Below are positions 44,391 through 53,059 of a DNA stretch of 64,000 nt, in pieces. The number at the start of each line of letters is the position of its first letter. Position 1 is the stretch's first letter. Position numbers and translations under genes: made by a program. Below the pieces are notes generated by a model. It was not told where the DNA came from and searched no databases. It worked only from the letters and a program-made list of their open reading frames with translations. This DNA is from Comamonas fluminis (lineage in GTDB: Bacteria; Pseudomonadota; Gammaproteobacteria; Burkholderiales; Burkholderiaceae_C), in assembly GCF_019186805.1 (NCBI RefSeq), contig NZ_CP066783.1, positions 3,795,501-3,859,500 of the forward strand, in the 5' to 3' direction.

Positions 44391-44508
44391 GCACCCCCTG
44401 AGGCGCTATCGCGCCTTCCCCCTCTCTCGCTTTGCTCCGCAATGCGGGAGGGGGACAGCAGCATCGCCGCGAGGCGGCTCTTGCTTGCTGCTCCTGACCG
44501 GGTGTGCG
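44391..44508 (+). repeat. Post-stop structured element, copy 6 (after lysA)
   Basis: Closing stem CACCC (44392-44396) with GGGTG (44500-44504); P1 GGCGC (44402-44406) with GCGCC (44411-44415); P2 CCCCCTC (44418-44424) with GAGGGGG (44448-44454); P3 AGCAGCA (44457-44463) with TGCTGCT (44486-44492), enclosing GCCGC/GCGGC and the conserved CTTGCT. The clearest copy. Confidence 0.85.
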
Positions 44509-44547
44509 CCAGTTTTATACAGTGTGAGCATCACGCAGCGTTATGAG

Positions 44548-44618
44548 CATCAAATTTAATAGCAGCTAGCGCTTATTCATCAATGGCTTCAGGCCAAAAT
44601 CACCTGAAATCTTTTCTC
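44548..44618. repeat. AGCGCTT-family repeat upstream of the EamA gene
   Basis: TAATAGCAGCTAGCGCTTAT then TCATCAATGGCTTCAGGCC and a CACCTGAAATC arm. It is the reverse of the order seen at 27439-27498. Confidence 0.75.
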
Positions 44619-44650
44619 TGGGCACCGCGCTGCACCCGGTAATTTCTTCC

Positions 44651-45541
44651 ATGTCACCGCACTCCACCACCTCCACCCAACGCCATACGCTGACCGGCAT
44701 TGGTTTTACGGTGCTGGCCTGCGCCTGCTTTTCGATGCTGGACACCGGGGCCAAATACGCAGGGGCCTTGCTGCCACTGCTGATGGCACTGTGGCTGCGC
44801 TATGTGCTGCAGTCGGTGCTGACGGTAGGCTTTGGCGTGGGGCGGTATGGGCTGGATATTTTTCGCACACAGCGCCCGGGCTTTCAGTTTCTGCGCGCCA
44901 TTCTGTTTTGTCTGAGCAATGCGTTTGCCATGCTCAGCCTGCGCTATCTGCCGCTGGCGGAGTTCACGGCCATCGTCGCGCTTACGCCACTGGCCCTGAC
45001 GCTGCTGGCCGCGCTGTGGCTTCGCCAGCCGGTCAGCCCGCTGCGCTGGGTGCTGGTGGCGCTGGGCTTTGCAGGCACGCTGGTCATCATTCGCCCGGGT
45101 GGCGGGCAGTTCAGCGGCTGGGCGCTGGTCTGGCCTGCGCTACAGCTGGTGGCCAATACCGCCTATCAAATTCTGAGCAGCCGCATGGCAGGCAAGGAAA
45201 GGCCGCTGACCACGCAGATCTACACCAGCCTGCTGGCCCTGAGCCTGACCTGCATCACCCTGCCCTGGATCTGGCAGCTGCCGCACACCACGGCCCTGTG
45301 GCTGGCCGCACTGGCCATGGGCGTGGGCAGCGCCGTCGGGCATCTGATGCTGCTCAAGGCCTATGAAAAAGCCCAGCCAGCCACGATTACACCGTTTCTG
45401 TACAGCCAGATTCCCTGCGCCCTGCTGGCAGGCTGGCTGGTCTATGGTCATATCCCCGACCAGTGGGCCGTGCTGGGCATGGTGGTGATTGCGCTGTGCG
45501 GGGGCGCCAGCGCCTGGCTAAGCGTGCGCGAAGGCCGCTGA
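44651..45541 (+). CDS. EamA/DMT-family transporter
   Basis: A 296-residue, ten-helix drug/metabolite transporter with two EamA repeats. Typical parts: FTVLACACFSMLDTGAKY in helix 1, LRYLPLAEFTAIVALTPLAL in helix 4, and GHLMLLKAYEKAQPATITPF in the second repeat. Possible exporter of amino acids or metabolites; closeness to lysA is suggestive only. Confidence 0.88.
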   Translation: MSPHSTTSTQRHTLTGIGFTVLACACFSMLDTGAKYAGALLPLLMALWLRYVLQSVLTVGFGVGRYGLDIFRTQRPGFQFLRAILFCLSNAFAMLSLRYLPLAEFTAIVALTPLALTLLAALWLRQPVSPLRWVLVALGFAGTLVIIRPGGGQFSGWALVWPALQLVANTAYQILSSRMAGKERPLTTQIYTSLLALSLTCITLPWIWQLPHTTALWLAALAMGVGSAVGHLMLLKAYEKAQPATITPFLYSQIPCALLAGWLVYGHIPDQWAVLGMVVIALCGGASAWLSVREGR

Positions 45542-45547
45542 GTTCTT

Positions 45548-45655
45548 CAAACTATCAAAATCAATAGCTGCTACCGCCTGTATTTCTTTGGTTTCAGATA
45601 AATATTCTTCTGAAATCTATGAATAACAAGCGCTTGCAGCTATGTTTTTTGCTGA
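45548..45655. repeat. AGCGCTT-family repeat, composite, after the EamA gene
   Basis: ACTATCAAAATCAATAGCTG at the left and AAGCGCTTGCAGCTATG at the right fill the space between convergent EamA and gpsA genes. Looks like two arms separated by an AT-rich centre. Confidence 0.6.
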
Positions 45656-46666
45656 TTACTCGCCGCGTGGGTCGCGTGCCATCAGGTGCTGCACGGCTTC
45701 GCTCACGGGCAGCTGGCCATCCAGCAAAGCCACCACGGTTTCGGTAATCGGCATTTCCACGCCTGCCTGGCGCGCACGGGCCAGCACGGTGCGGGCGCTG
45801 TACACGCCTTCGGCCACATGACCCAGCGATGTCACGGCCTGCTCCAGCGTCTTGCCTTGGGCCAGCAACAAACCCACCTTGCGGTTGCGCGAGAGGTCGC
45901 CCGTCGCGGTCAGCACCAGGTCGCCCAGACCCGACAGCCCCATAAAGGTTTCAGTGCGCGCGCCCAGTGCCACGCCCAGGCGCGTCATTTCCGCCAGACC
46001 GCGGGTGACCAGCGCGGCGCGGGCGTTCAGCCCCAGTTGCAGGCCGTCGCACAGACCGGTGGCAATGGCCAGAACGTTCTTGACTGCGCCGCCCACTTCC
46101 ACACCCACGATGTCGTGGTTGGCATAAATGCGCATGGCTTCGCCGTGAAAAGCGCTGACCAGCAGCTCGCTGACGCCCTCATGCGCACTGGCTGCCACCA
46201 GCGCCGTGGGTTGCTGGCGTGCCACCTCGGCCGCAAAGCTGGGGCCGCTGAGCGCACCGCTTTGCAACCTGGGGGCCACCTGCTGGCAAACCTCATGCGC
46301 CATCAGGCCAAAACTGCCAGCGGGTGCACCGGCAGGCACCGCCTCAAAGCCCTTGCACAGCCAAACCACAGGGGCCGGGCAGTCCTTGAGCTGCATCAGC
46401 CACTGGCGCAGCGCCGCCATGGGCGTGCCCAGCACGATCAGATCGGCGGCAGCCACCTGCGCCATCACATCGCCGCTGACGACTTGCAGCGCTTCGGGAA
46501 AGGCAATGCCCGCCAGATAGCGATTGTTGGCCCTGTCAGCCTGCATGCGCTGGGCCTGCGCCTCATCACGCGCCCACAGGCGCACGCTGCGTTTGTCCGG
46601 ATGGGTGGCCGCGCTGATGGCCATGGCCGTTCCCCAGGCGCCAGCGCCGATGACAAGAATGTTCAT
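45656..46666 (-). CDS. gpsA: Glycerol-3-phosphate dehydrogenase [NAD(P)+]
   Basis: A 336-residue enzyme making glycerol 3-phosphate for phospholipids. N-terminal NAD motif [10 protein letters not shown], then [18 protein letters not shown] (substrate site) and the catalytic-lysine helix [17 protein letters not shown]. Downstream of secB, as often in Burkholderiales, but a hairpin at 46704-46728 separates them. Confidence 0.97.
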   Translation of the reverse strand: MNILVIGAGAWGTAMAISAATHPDKRSVRLWARDEAQAQRMQADRANNRYLAGIAFPEALQVVSGDVMAQVAAADLIVLGTPMAALRQWLMQLKDCPAPVVWLCKGFEAVPAGAPAGSFGLMAHEVCQQVAPRLQSGALSGPSFAAEVARQQPTALVAASAHEGVSELLVSAFHGEAMRIYANHDIVGVEVGGAVKNVLAIATGLCDGLQLGLNARAALVTRGLAEMTRLGVALGARTETFMGLSGLGDLVLTATGDLSRNRKVGLLLAQGKTLEQAVTSLGHVAEGVYSARTVLARARQAGVEMPITETVVALLDGQLPVSEAVQHLMARDPRGE

Positions 46667-46703
46667 ATGAAGTTTGATAGCAGGTTACGCACAGCCCATA
46701 AGC

Positions 46704-46730
46704 AAAAGAGGCCTCCAGGGCCTCTTTTTT
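46704..46730. terminator. Terminator between secB and gpsA
   Basis: AAAAGAGGCC (46704-46713), TCCAG, GGCCTCTTTT (46719-46728) with T-run on plus and A-run mirrored on minus; it can end the secB transcript. Confidence 0.8.
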
Positions 46731-46789
46731 GTGCCTTGCACCGATTCTTGCACAGCGCAGGAATCAGCCTTGGCAGCGAGCTTACTGCG

Positions 46790-47251
46790 TTACTGGGGCA
46801 GCTGGCCTTCAGCTTGTGCAGCGGCAGCGGCTTGCTGCTGCTCGTACATGGCCTGGAAGTTGATTTCGGCCAGGTGCACGGGAGGGAAACCAGCGCGGGT
46901 CACCACGTCTGCCACGTTGCCGCGCAGGTAGGGGTAGATGATCTGGGGGCAGGCAATGCCGATCACGCCACCCATCTGGTCTTCAGGCACGTTGCGGATT
47001 TCGAAGATGCCAGCTTGCTTGGCTTCCACCAGGAACACGGTCTTGTCCTGAATCTTGGTCTGCACGGTGGCAGTCACGGCCACTTCGTACACGCCTTCAG
47101 CCACGGGAGTGGCTTCCACGCCCAACTGAATGTCCACGCTGGGCTGCTCTTGCTCCAGCAGGATGGCGGGAGAGTTGGGCTGCTCCAGGGACAGGTCCTT
47201 CAGGTAAACACGCTGAATCTGGAACACGGGGCTGTTGTCTTGTTCGGCCAT
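46790..47251 (-). CDS. secB: Protein-export chaperone SecB
   Basis: A 153-residue cytosolic chaperone that holds preproteins for SecA. Motifs: [19 protein letters not shown] at the N-terminus, and [19 protein letters not shown] with [12 protein letters not shown] in the C-terminal part. Follows grxC across a hairpin. Confidence 0.97.
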   Translation of the reverse strand: MAEQDNSPVFQIQRVYLKDLSLEQPNSPAILLEQEQPSVDIQLGVEATPVAEGVYEVAVTATVQTKIQDKTVFLVEAKQAGIFEIRNVPEDQMGGVIGIACPQIIYPYLRGNVADVVTRAGFPPVHLAEINFQAMYEQQQAAAAAQAEGQLPQ

Positions 47252-47292
47252 GATGAACGAGGTCTTTCAGAAAAAATCTTGCGGAATACAAA

Positions 47293-47338
47293 AATGCCTG
47301 CGGCAAAGGAAGCTCTGGCTATCCTCACAGCAGGCATT
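47293..47338 (-). terminator. Hairpin between grxC and secB
   Basis: AATGCCTGC (47293-47301) with GCAGGCATT (47330-47338), 28-nt loop; the minus strand ends TTTTTG. It may reduce read-through into secB. Confidence 0.6.
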
Positions 47339-47446
47339 TCCATGAAATAGCGCTTTGCATTATGCAGTGCCTGTCGGCCCGCATCGTCCTGCCACTCACA
47401 TCCGGCGGGATTTGCCACTATTTCCTGTGCGGGGCACAGCCAGATG

Positions 47447-47704
47447 TCAGCCTTGCAGCATCGGCACCAGACCACCCTTGGCGTCCAGCGCCATCAGGTC
47501 ATCGCAGCCGCCCACATGGGTTTCACCAATGAAAATCTGGGGCACCGTGCGGCGACCGGTGATCTGCATCATGTGATCGCGTGCAGCGAGGTCGGCATCA
47601 ATACGCACTTCCTCGATCTGCTCCACGCCCTTGGATTTGAGAATCTGCTTGGCACGAGTGCAGTAGGGGCAGACGGCGGTGGTGTACATCTTTACGGCTT
47701 GCAT
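47447..47704 (-). CDS. grxC: Glutaredoxin 3
   Basis: An 85-residue thiol-disulfide reductase with active site CPYC (about 11-14), the cis-Pro loop TVPQIFI and GGCDDLMAL. ATG at 47704 (MQAVKMYT) is the standard start. Order rhodanese-grxC-secB is conserved in Burkholderiales. Confidence 0.95.
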   Translation of the reverse strand: MQAVKMYTTAVCPYCTRAKQILKSKGVEQIEEVRIDADLAARDHMMQITGRRTVPQIFIGETHVGGCDDLMALDAKGGLVPMLQG

Positions 47705-47778
47705 GGGGCAACTTCCTTTGATCTCTGCGTCGGTGCAGGCATTTGCTGCACCGCTCAATACAAATAGCTGGGGTTCAA

Positions 47779-48186
47779 TCAGGCTTTTTCAACAGGAAGG
47801 CCCGCATCACGCCAGGCCTTCATGCCGCCCGCCATGGCCTGAGCCTTTTCGTAGCCCAGCTTCTTGGCAGTGGCTTCAGCGCGAACAGCGCGTGCGCCCG
47901 ATGCGCAGACCAGCACCACGGGCAGTTGCTTGTTCTTCACGGTCGTGGGCAGCTTTTCTTCCAGCTGGCTCAGTGGCACGTTCTTGGCGCCGTTGACATG
48001 GCCAGCAGCGAACTCTTCGGGTTCGCAGACATCGATCACCACAGCTTTTTCGCGGTTGATCAGATTCACGGCTGCCGCAGCCGACAGAGAGCCACCCGAG
48101 GCACCACGCAGGGCCGGCAGCATCAGCATCACACCCGACGCGACTGCAATCAGGATCAAATACCAGTTATCGATGATGAATTTCAC
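47779..48186 (-). CDS. Membrane-anchored rhodanese-like protein
   Basis: A 135-residue protein with one N-terminal membrane helix (NWYLILIAVASGVMLMLP) and a rhodanese domain. The active-site loop is VLVCASGARAVRAE with the catalytic Cys. GTG at 48186 (KFIIDNWY) is the likely start; no ATG fits. A persulfide-transfer role is probable, and it lies ahead of grxC. Confidence 0.88.
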   Translation of the reverse strand: MKFIIDNWYLILIAVASGVMLMLPALRGASGGSLSAAAAVNLINREKAVVIDVCEPEEFAAGHVNGAKNVPLSQLEEKLPTTVKNKQLPVVLVCASGARAVRAEATAKKLGYEKAQAMAGGMKAWRDAGLPVEKA

Positions 48187-48239
48187 GTCATTCCTTGGGA
48201 TGGCAAACCTGTTGATTTTAGAGGCCTTGCCATATCCCG

Positions 48240-48291
48240 AATGCTGAGGCGGCAGACAACCCCGAACCAGCGCAGGCGCGGCCTCAGCATT
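48240..48291. other. 11-bp inverted repeat in the rhodanese-gpmA gap
   Basis: AATGCTGAGGC (48240-48250) and GCCTCAGCATT (48281-48291), 30 nt apart, in the 306-bp divergent gap. No T-run. Could be an operator pair or a hairpin. The rest of the gap shows no other clear feature. Confidence 0.4.
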
Positions 48292-48492
48292 GGCTTGCGT
48301 TTTGTCAGAAGTACGCGCTCTCCGAGGGCTTACGCACAATTCCTGCACGGGTCAGCAGAAATAGCGCCGAGCATGCTCAATTTCATAGCAAGCTTTCCTT
48401 GCCATTCGCCCGGACAAAGGCCAGCCCCTAGAATACGCACACTTTTGACTTCGCGTCATGACTGCTTTGCTACTTTGAGAAGATAAGAATCC

Positions 48493-49236
48493 ATGTACAA
48501 GCTCGTTCTGATTCGCCACGGTGAATCCACCTGGAACCTTGAAAACCGCTTCACCGGCTGGACCGATGTGGATCTGACTGCCACTGGCGTCGAACAGGCC
48601 AAGAAGGCCGGTCAACTGCTCAAGGCAGAAGGCTATGACTTCGATGTGGCCTACACCAGCGTGCTCAAGCGCGCCATCCGCACCCTGTGGCATGTGCAGG
48701 ACGAGATGGACCGCACCTGGCTGCCCGTGGTGCACAGCTGGCGCCTCAACGAACGCCATTACGGCGGTCTGCAAGGCCTGAACAAGGCCGATATGGCCAA
48801 GCAGTACGGTGAAGACCAGGTTCTGGTCTGGCGCCGCAGCTACGATGTGCCACCTCCCGTTCTGGAAGCGACCGACCCCCGCAGCGAGCGCGGCGATGTG
48901 CGCTATGCCAAGCTGCAGCCCGAGCAGATCCCTCTGACCGAGTGCCTCAAGGACACCGTCGCCCGCGTCGTGCCTTTCTGGGATGAATCCATCGCCCCTG
49001 CCATCAAGGCTGGCAAGCGCGTGGTGATCGCCGCCCACGGCAACTCCATCCGCGCCCTGATCAAGTATCTGGACAATATCGCTGACGATGCCATCGTGGG
49101 GGTGAACGTCCCCAACGGTATTCCTCTGGTCTATGAGCTGGACGCCAATCTGAAGCCCATCCGTCACTACTACCTGGGTGACGCAGAAGCCGCCGCCAAG
49201 GCTGCTGCTGCCGTGGCTTCTCAAGGCAAGGCCTGA
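48493..49236 (+). CDS. gpmA: 2,3-bisphosphoglycerate-dependent phosphoglycerate mutase
   Basis: A 247-residue glycolytic enzyme. The phosphohistidine motif [10 protein letters not shown] (7-16), [17 protein letters not shown] and the second histidine motif [13 protein letters not shown] are clear. It has a short Ala-rich tail. Followed by ctpA. Confidence 0.97.
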   Translation: MYKLVLIRHGESTWNLENRFTGWTDVDLTATGVEQAKKAGQLLKAEGYDFDVAYTSVLKRAIRTLWHVQDEMDRTWLPVVHSWRLNERHYGGLQGLNKADMAKQYGEDQVLVWRRSYDVPPPVLEATDPRSERGDVRYAKLQPEQIPLTECLKDTVARVVPFWDESIAPAIKAGKRVVIAAHGNSIRALIKYLDNIADDAIVGVNVPNGIPLVYELDANLKPIRHYYLGDAEAAAKAAAAVASQGKA

Positions 49237-49401
49237 AACCAGCTCTGCAGCCCCTGAACCGGGGCTGACACCAGCAGGGCTTGCTGGCGATCTTTTCTGC
49301 TCTGCACCGCAGAGATGCGCCGGCAAGCTCTTCAGGCCTATGAGGAACCTCGTAGGCCTTCTTTCGTCCAAGGTGTATATTGCGAAGGCTTAAGGGGTGC
49401 T

Positions 49402-50913
49402 ATGGGTCAAAAAATCAAAATCGCAGGTTGGGTTTCTGTAGGCGTGCTCGCTGGCGCGCTGACCACCGTGTCGCTGCAGACACTGGCCCGCGGCGGCGTA
49501 ACGCCTTTGCCGCTGGAAGAGATCCAGCAGCTGTCTGCTGTTTTCGGACTGATCAAAACCGACTATGTGGAGCCCGTCAGCGACAAAAAGCTGATCACGG
49601 ACGCCATCTCGGGCATGGTTTCCAGCCTGGACCCGCATTCCCAGTACTTCGACAAGAAGAGTTACAAAGAATTCAAGGAAGGCACTTCCGGCAAATTCGT
49701 GGGTGTGGGCATTGAGATCACCATGGAAGATGGCCTGATCAAGATCGTCTCCCCCATCGAAGGCTCGCCTGCCTTCCGCGCTGGCCTCAAGACCGGCGAC
49801 CTGATTACCAAGATTGACGACACCGCCGTCAAGGGTCTGACGCTCAACGACGCAGTCAAGCGCATGCGTGGCGAGCCCAACACCAAGGTGCGCCTGAACG
49901 TCCTGCGCAAGGATGAAAGCCGCAGCTTCCCCGTCACCATCACCCGTGAAGAAATCAAGACCCAGTCCGTCAAGGGCAAGGTCATCGAGCCCGGCTACGC
50001 CTGGATTCGCCTGAGCCAGTTCCAGGAACGCACGGTGGACGACTTTGTGCGCAAGGTCGAAGAAATCTACAAGCAGGACCCCAACCTCAAGGGCCTGGTG
50101 CTGGACCTGCGCAATGACCCTGGTGGTCTGCTGGACGCGGCTGTCGCCATCTCGGCAGCCTTCCTGCCGCCCGATGTGACCGTGGTTTCCACCAACGGCC
50201 AGTTGGCAGAAAGTAAGTCCAGCTACAAGGCTTCGCCCGAGTTCTATGCCCAGCGCAGCTCCGGCGACCCCTTGCAACGCCTGCCCTCCTCGCTGAAGAA
50301 GCTGCCATTGGTGGTGCTGGTCAACGAAGGCTCTGCCTCTGCCAGCGAAATCGTGGCAGGTGCACTGCAGGATCACAAGCGTGCCACCATCATGGGCAGC
50401 CAGTCCTTCGGCAAAGGTTCTGTGCAAACCGTGCGTCCTCTGGGCCCTGATACCGCCCTCAAGCTGACCACGGCTCGCTACTACACTCCAAGCGGCAAGT
50501 CGATTCAGGCCAAGGGCATTGTTCCTGACCTGATGGTCGATGAAACCGCAGAAGGCAATCTGTACGCAGCTCTGGGCATGCGCGAAGCCGATCTGGAAAA
50601 GCACCTGTCCAGCGGACAAGGCGCTGAAGTCAAGAATGAGGCGCTGGAAAAGGCCCGCGAAGAAGCTCGCAAGCGACTGGAAGAAGAAGCCAAGAAGCCT
50701 GCTTCCGAGCGTCGTCTGCCTGAGTTCGGCACCGACAAGGACTTCCAGCTGCAGCAGGCACTGAACCAGCTCAAGGGCCAGCCAGTGAAAATCAGCAAGA
50801 CGCTGACAGAGCGCAAGTCTGAAGAAAAGCCTGGTGACGCAGCGGATAGCGACAAGAAATCCGACGACAAAAAGCCTGCGGACAAAAAACAACCCGAGAA
50901 GACCAAGCCATAA
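49402..50913 (+). CDS. ctpA: Carboxy-terminal processing protease (S41)
   Basis: A 503-residue periplasmic serine protease. The N-terminal anchor (about 8-28) is followed by a PDZ domain (about 100-180). The catalytic dyad is Ser313 in GSASASEI and Lys338 in SFGKGSVQ. The C-terminus is a long Lys/Glu/Asp-rich disordered tail. ATG at 49402 was taken because the signal starts there. A strong terminator follows. Confidence 0.95.
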   Translation: MGQKIKIAGWVSVGVLAGALTTVSLQTLARGGVTPLPLEEIQQLSAVFGLIKTDYVEPVSDKKLITDAISGMVSSLDPHSQYFDKKSYKEFKEGTSGKFVGVGIEITMEDGLIKIVSPIEGSPAFRAGLKTGDLITKIDDTAVKGLTLNDAVKRMRGEPNTKVRLNVLRKDESRSFPVTITREEIKTQSVKGKVIEPGYAWIRLSQFQERTVDDFVRKVEEIYKQDPNLKGLVLDLRNDPGGLLDAAVAISAAFLPPDVTVVSTNGQLAESKSSYKASPEFYAQRSSGDPLQRLPSSLKKLPLVVLVNEGSASASEIVAGALQDHKRATIMGSQSFGKGSVQTVRPLGPDTALKLTTARYYTPSGKSIQAKGIVPDLMVDETAEGNLYAALGMREADLEKHLSSGQGAEVKNEALEKAREEARKRLEEEAKKPASERRLPEFGTDKDFQLQQALNQLKGQPVKISKTLTERKSEEKPGDAADSDKKSDDKKPADKKQPEKTKP

Positions 50914-50934
50914 AAGGCCTGCTCTCATCCAATC

Positions 50935-50957
50935 AGCCGGGCTTGCCCGGCTTTTTT
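50935..50957 (+). terminator. Terminator of ctpA
   Basis: AGCCGGGC (50935-50942), TT, GCCCGGCT (50945-50952), then TTTTT. Confidence 0.9.
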
Positions 50958-50980
50958 CTTGGAATTCTGAAAGCCACCCG

Positions 50981-51748
50981 ATGAATGACGATCAACTGCT
51001 GCGCTATTCCCGCCACATCATGCTCGACGAGATCGGCATCGAAGGGCAAGAACGCATCCTGGCAGCGCGTGTGCTGATCATCGGCGCTGGTGGACTTGGC
51101 TCCCCTGCGGCGCTTTATCTGGGGTCTGCGGGGGTTGGCCACATGACGCTGATCGATCACGACACCGTGGACATGACCAATCTGCAACGCCAGATTGCCC
51201 ATACCACTGAGCGTGTTGGCAGCCCCAAGGTCGAATCCATCCGCACCGCTGTTCACGCCATCAACCCGGAAGTTCAGATTCAATGCATTCAGGAACGCGC
51301 CACAGAGGCTTTGCTCGACCAGCATGTTCCTCTGGCCAGCGTTGTGCTGGACTGCACGGACAACTACCGCACGCGCCAGATGATCAATGCCGCCTGCGTT
51401 CACCATGGCGTGCCTCTGGTCGAAGGTGCGGCCATTCGACTTGACGGCCAGCTCATGGTCATTGACCCCCGTGAATCAGACGGTCCTTGCTATGCGTGCA
51501 TTTTTCCGCCAGAAGCCGAATTTGAGGAAGTGCAATGCTCGACCATGGGAGTCTTCGCTCCCCTGGTTGGCCTGATAGGGACCCAGCAAGCTGCAGAGGC
51601 TCTCAAGCTCATTTCGGGTTTCGGCCAAAGCTCTGTCGGACGACTTCAAATGCTGGATATGCGCTCCATGGAGTGGAGTACCATGCACACGAAACGTAAC
51701 TCTGACTGCCCTGTTTGCGGGGAAAACGCTAGGCCGTCGCAAAAATAG
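50981..51748 (+). CDS. moeB: Molybdopterin-synthase adenylyltransferase / ThiF family
   Basis: A 255-residue E1-like enzyme that adenylates a sulfur-carrier C-terminus. The P-loop-like GAGGLGSPAALYLGSAGVG, the catalytic Asp in VVLDCTDNYRTR, and the zinc cysteines CYAC and CPVCG are all present. It could serve MoaD or ThiS. The enzyme could support molybdopterin for the formate dehydrogenase at the left edge. ATG at 50981. Confidence 0.9.
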   Translation: MNDDQLLRYSRHIMLDEIGIEGQERILAARVLIIGAGGLGSPAALYLGSAGVGHMTLIDHDTVDMTNLQRQIAHTTERVGSPKVESIRTAVHAINPEVQIQCIQERATEALLDQHVPLASVVLDCTDNYRTRQMINAACVHHGVPLVEGAAIRLDGQLMVIDPRESDGPCYACIFPPEAEFEEVQCSTMGVFAPLVGLIGTQQAAEALKLISGFGQSSVGRLQMLDMRSMEWSTMHTKRNSDCPVCGENARPSQK

Positions 51749-51786
51749 CAAAGCGCGCGAGCCGCCAGACGTCACCACACTCGAAC

Positions 51787-51804
51787 AACGTGACAATACA
51801 CGTT
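51787..51804. promoter_or_regulatory. Dyad upstream of the receiver gene
   Basis: AACGTG-N6-CACGTT, about 55 nt before the GTG start; a related TTGTGACAAACGTT follows. Candidate operator. Confidence 0.35.
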
Positions 51805-51858
51805 AAAGGGTTAACAATGTTGTGACAAACGTTACTGCCTGAACCTTTCGGAACTGCC

Positions 51859-52239
51859 GTGAAGCTGCGTACCTACTTTGTTGAAGACAACCCCACGATT
51901 CGGGAGAATCTCATTGCCACGCTGGCTGAGCTCGCCGATGTCGAACCCGTGGGCATTGCCGAGACCGAAGCCGAAGCAACACACTGGCTGACTCAGAATT
52001 CGCAAGCCTGGGACCTGGTGGTGGTCGATCTCTTTTTACGCCAGGGCAGCGGCCTGGGCGTTGTGAATGCACTGCAGTCGCGCTCATCCAACCAGAAGCT
52101 GCTGGTTCTGAGCAATTACGCCACCAATGATGTACGCGAGCGCTGCCAGCAATTGAAGGCAGATGCTATTTTTGATAAATCGAATGAAATTGATGCACTG
52201 ATCGATTTCTGCATCGATCTCAATACCAGCAAGGTTTGA
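51859..52239 (+). CDS. Stand-alone response-regulator receiver
   Basis: A 126-residue CheY-like receiver with no output domain. All key residues are present: acidic pair in FVEDN, phospho-Asp in LVVVDLFLRQGSG, Ser in VLSNY, Lys in FDKSNEID. GTG start at 51859. It is convergent with a NarL-type regulator gene and near its kinase, so it may take part in the same relay. Confidence 0.88.
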   Translation: MKLRTYFVEDNPTIRENLIATLAELADVEPVGIAETEAEATHWLTQNSQAWDLVVVDLFLRQGSGLGVVNALQSRSSNQKLLVLSNYATNDVRERCQQLKADAIFDKSNEIDALIDFCIDLNTSKV

Positions 52240-52254
52240 AATCAGCGTTGCCAC

Positions 52255-52284
52255 AAAAAAGGCTTGGAATTCCAAGCCTTTTTT
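52255..52284. terminator. 30-bp perfect palindromic terminator
   Basis: AAAAAAGGCTTGGAATT mirrored by its complement, serving both the receiver gene and the convergent regulator gene. Confidence 0.92.
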
Positions 52285-52293
52285 ATTTGCAAT

Positions 52294-52926
52294 TTAGTCG
52301 ATCAATCGATTTTTCAGTGCGTAGTAAGTCAGATCGCTGTTAGAAGACAGACCCATCTTCTCCATCAGCCGGGTGCGGTAAGTGCTCACCGTCTTGACAC
52401 TCAGCGACAGAGACTTGGCAATATCACCTGCGGTTTCGCCACGGGCCAGTTTGAGAAACACTTGAAACTCGCGCTCGGACAGTTGCTCGTGCGCAGGAAC
52501 ATCATCCTTGCGATTGAGTTGCTGCGCCAGCAAGTCTGCAACGGCGGGTGTCAGATAACGACGACCCAGAGCCACGGTACGAATGGCTTCCGCGATTTCC
52601 TGAGGATCGCATTCCTTATTCAGGTATCCGCTGGCACCCTGGCGAATCAAGTTGATTGCATAGTGCTCCTCAGGGTAACCACTGAGAATCAGGATGCCCA
52701 TATCCGGGGCTTTGGCTCTGAGCATGGCCAGCGCATCGATACCGCTTTGGCCAGGCATGGACAGGTCCATCAGCAGAACATCAATTTCCTGTTCTCGAAC
52801 CAGATCAATGGCCTCTCTACCATTGCCTGCCTCACCGACAACCCGCAAATCCACATGTTCGGAAAGGAACTGACGCAGCCCCGAACGCACAATTGCGTGG
52901 TCATCCACGATTCCTACTTTTATCAT
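52294..52926 (-). CDS. NarL/FixJ-type response regulator
   Basis: A 210-residue regulator. The receiver (about 1-120) has DD in GIVDDHAIVR, phospho-Asp in LLMDLSMPGQSG and Lys in GYLNKECDP. The LuxR-type HTH (about 145-205) has LSEREFQVFLKLARGE and LSVKTVSTYRTRL. ATG at 52926; the longer frame is not part of it. It is divergent from a histidine kinase, most likely its partner. Confidence 0.92.
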   Translation of the reverse strand: MIKVGIVDDHAIVRSGLRQFLSEHVDLRVVGEAGNGREAIDLVREQEIDVLLMDLSMPGQSGIDALAMLRAKAPDMGILILSGYPEEHYAINLIRQGASGYLNKECDPQEIAEAIRTVALGRRYLTPAVADLLAQQLNRKDDVPAHEQLSEREFQVFLKLARGETAGDIAKSLSLSVKTVSTYRTRLMEKMGLSSNSDLTYYALKNRLID

Positions 52927-53059
52927 GCACACCTCGTTTTCAAGAATCTGCGCCCATCTCCCAAGCGCTATTTCCATGCCCCGAACTATATGATGTCGGT
53001 CATTGACAGAATCATTATGCAGAATAGCAGGTAATTTCTTTGTAGGTGAGGGGATGTAG

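Noticed and set aside
45686..47350. 554-codon plus-strand open frame spanning gpsA and secB
   Set aside because: Antisense to two clear genes and running across a terminator hairpin; no domain.
53003..53008. TTGACA as a -35 box for the histidine kinase gene
   Set aside because: No acceptable -10 hexamer lies at 16-18 bp spacing.
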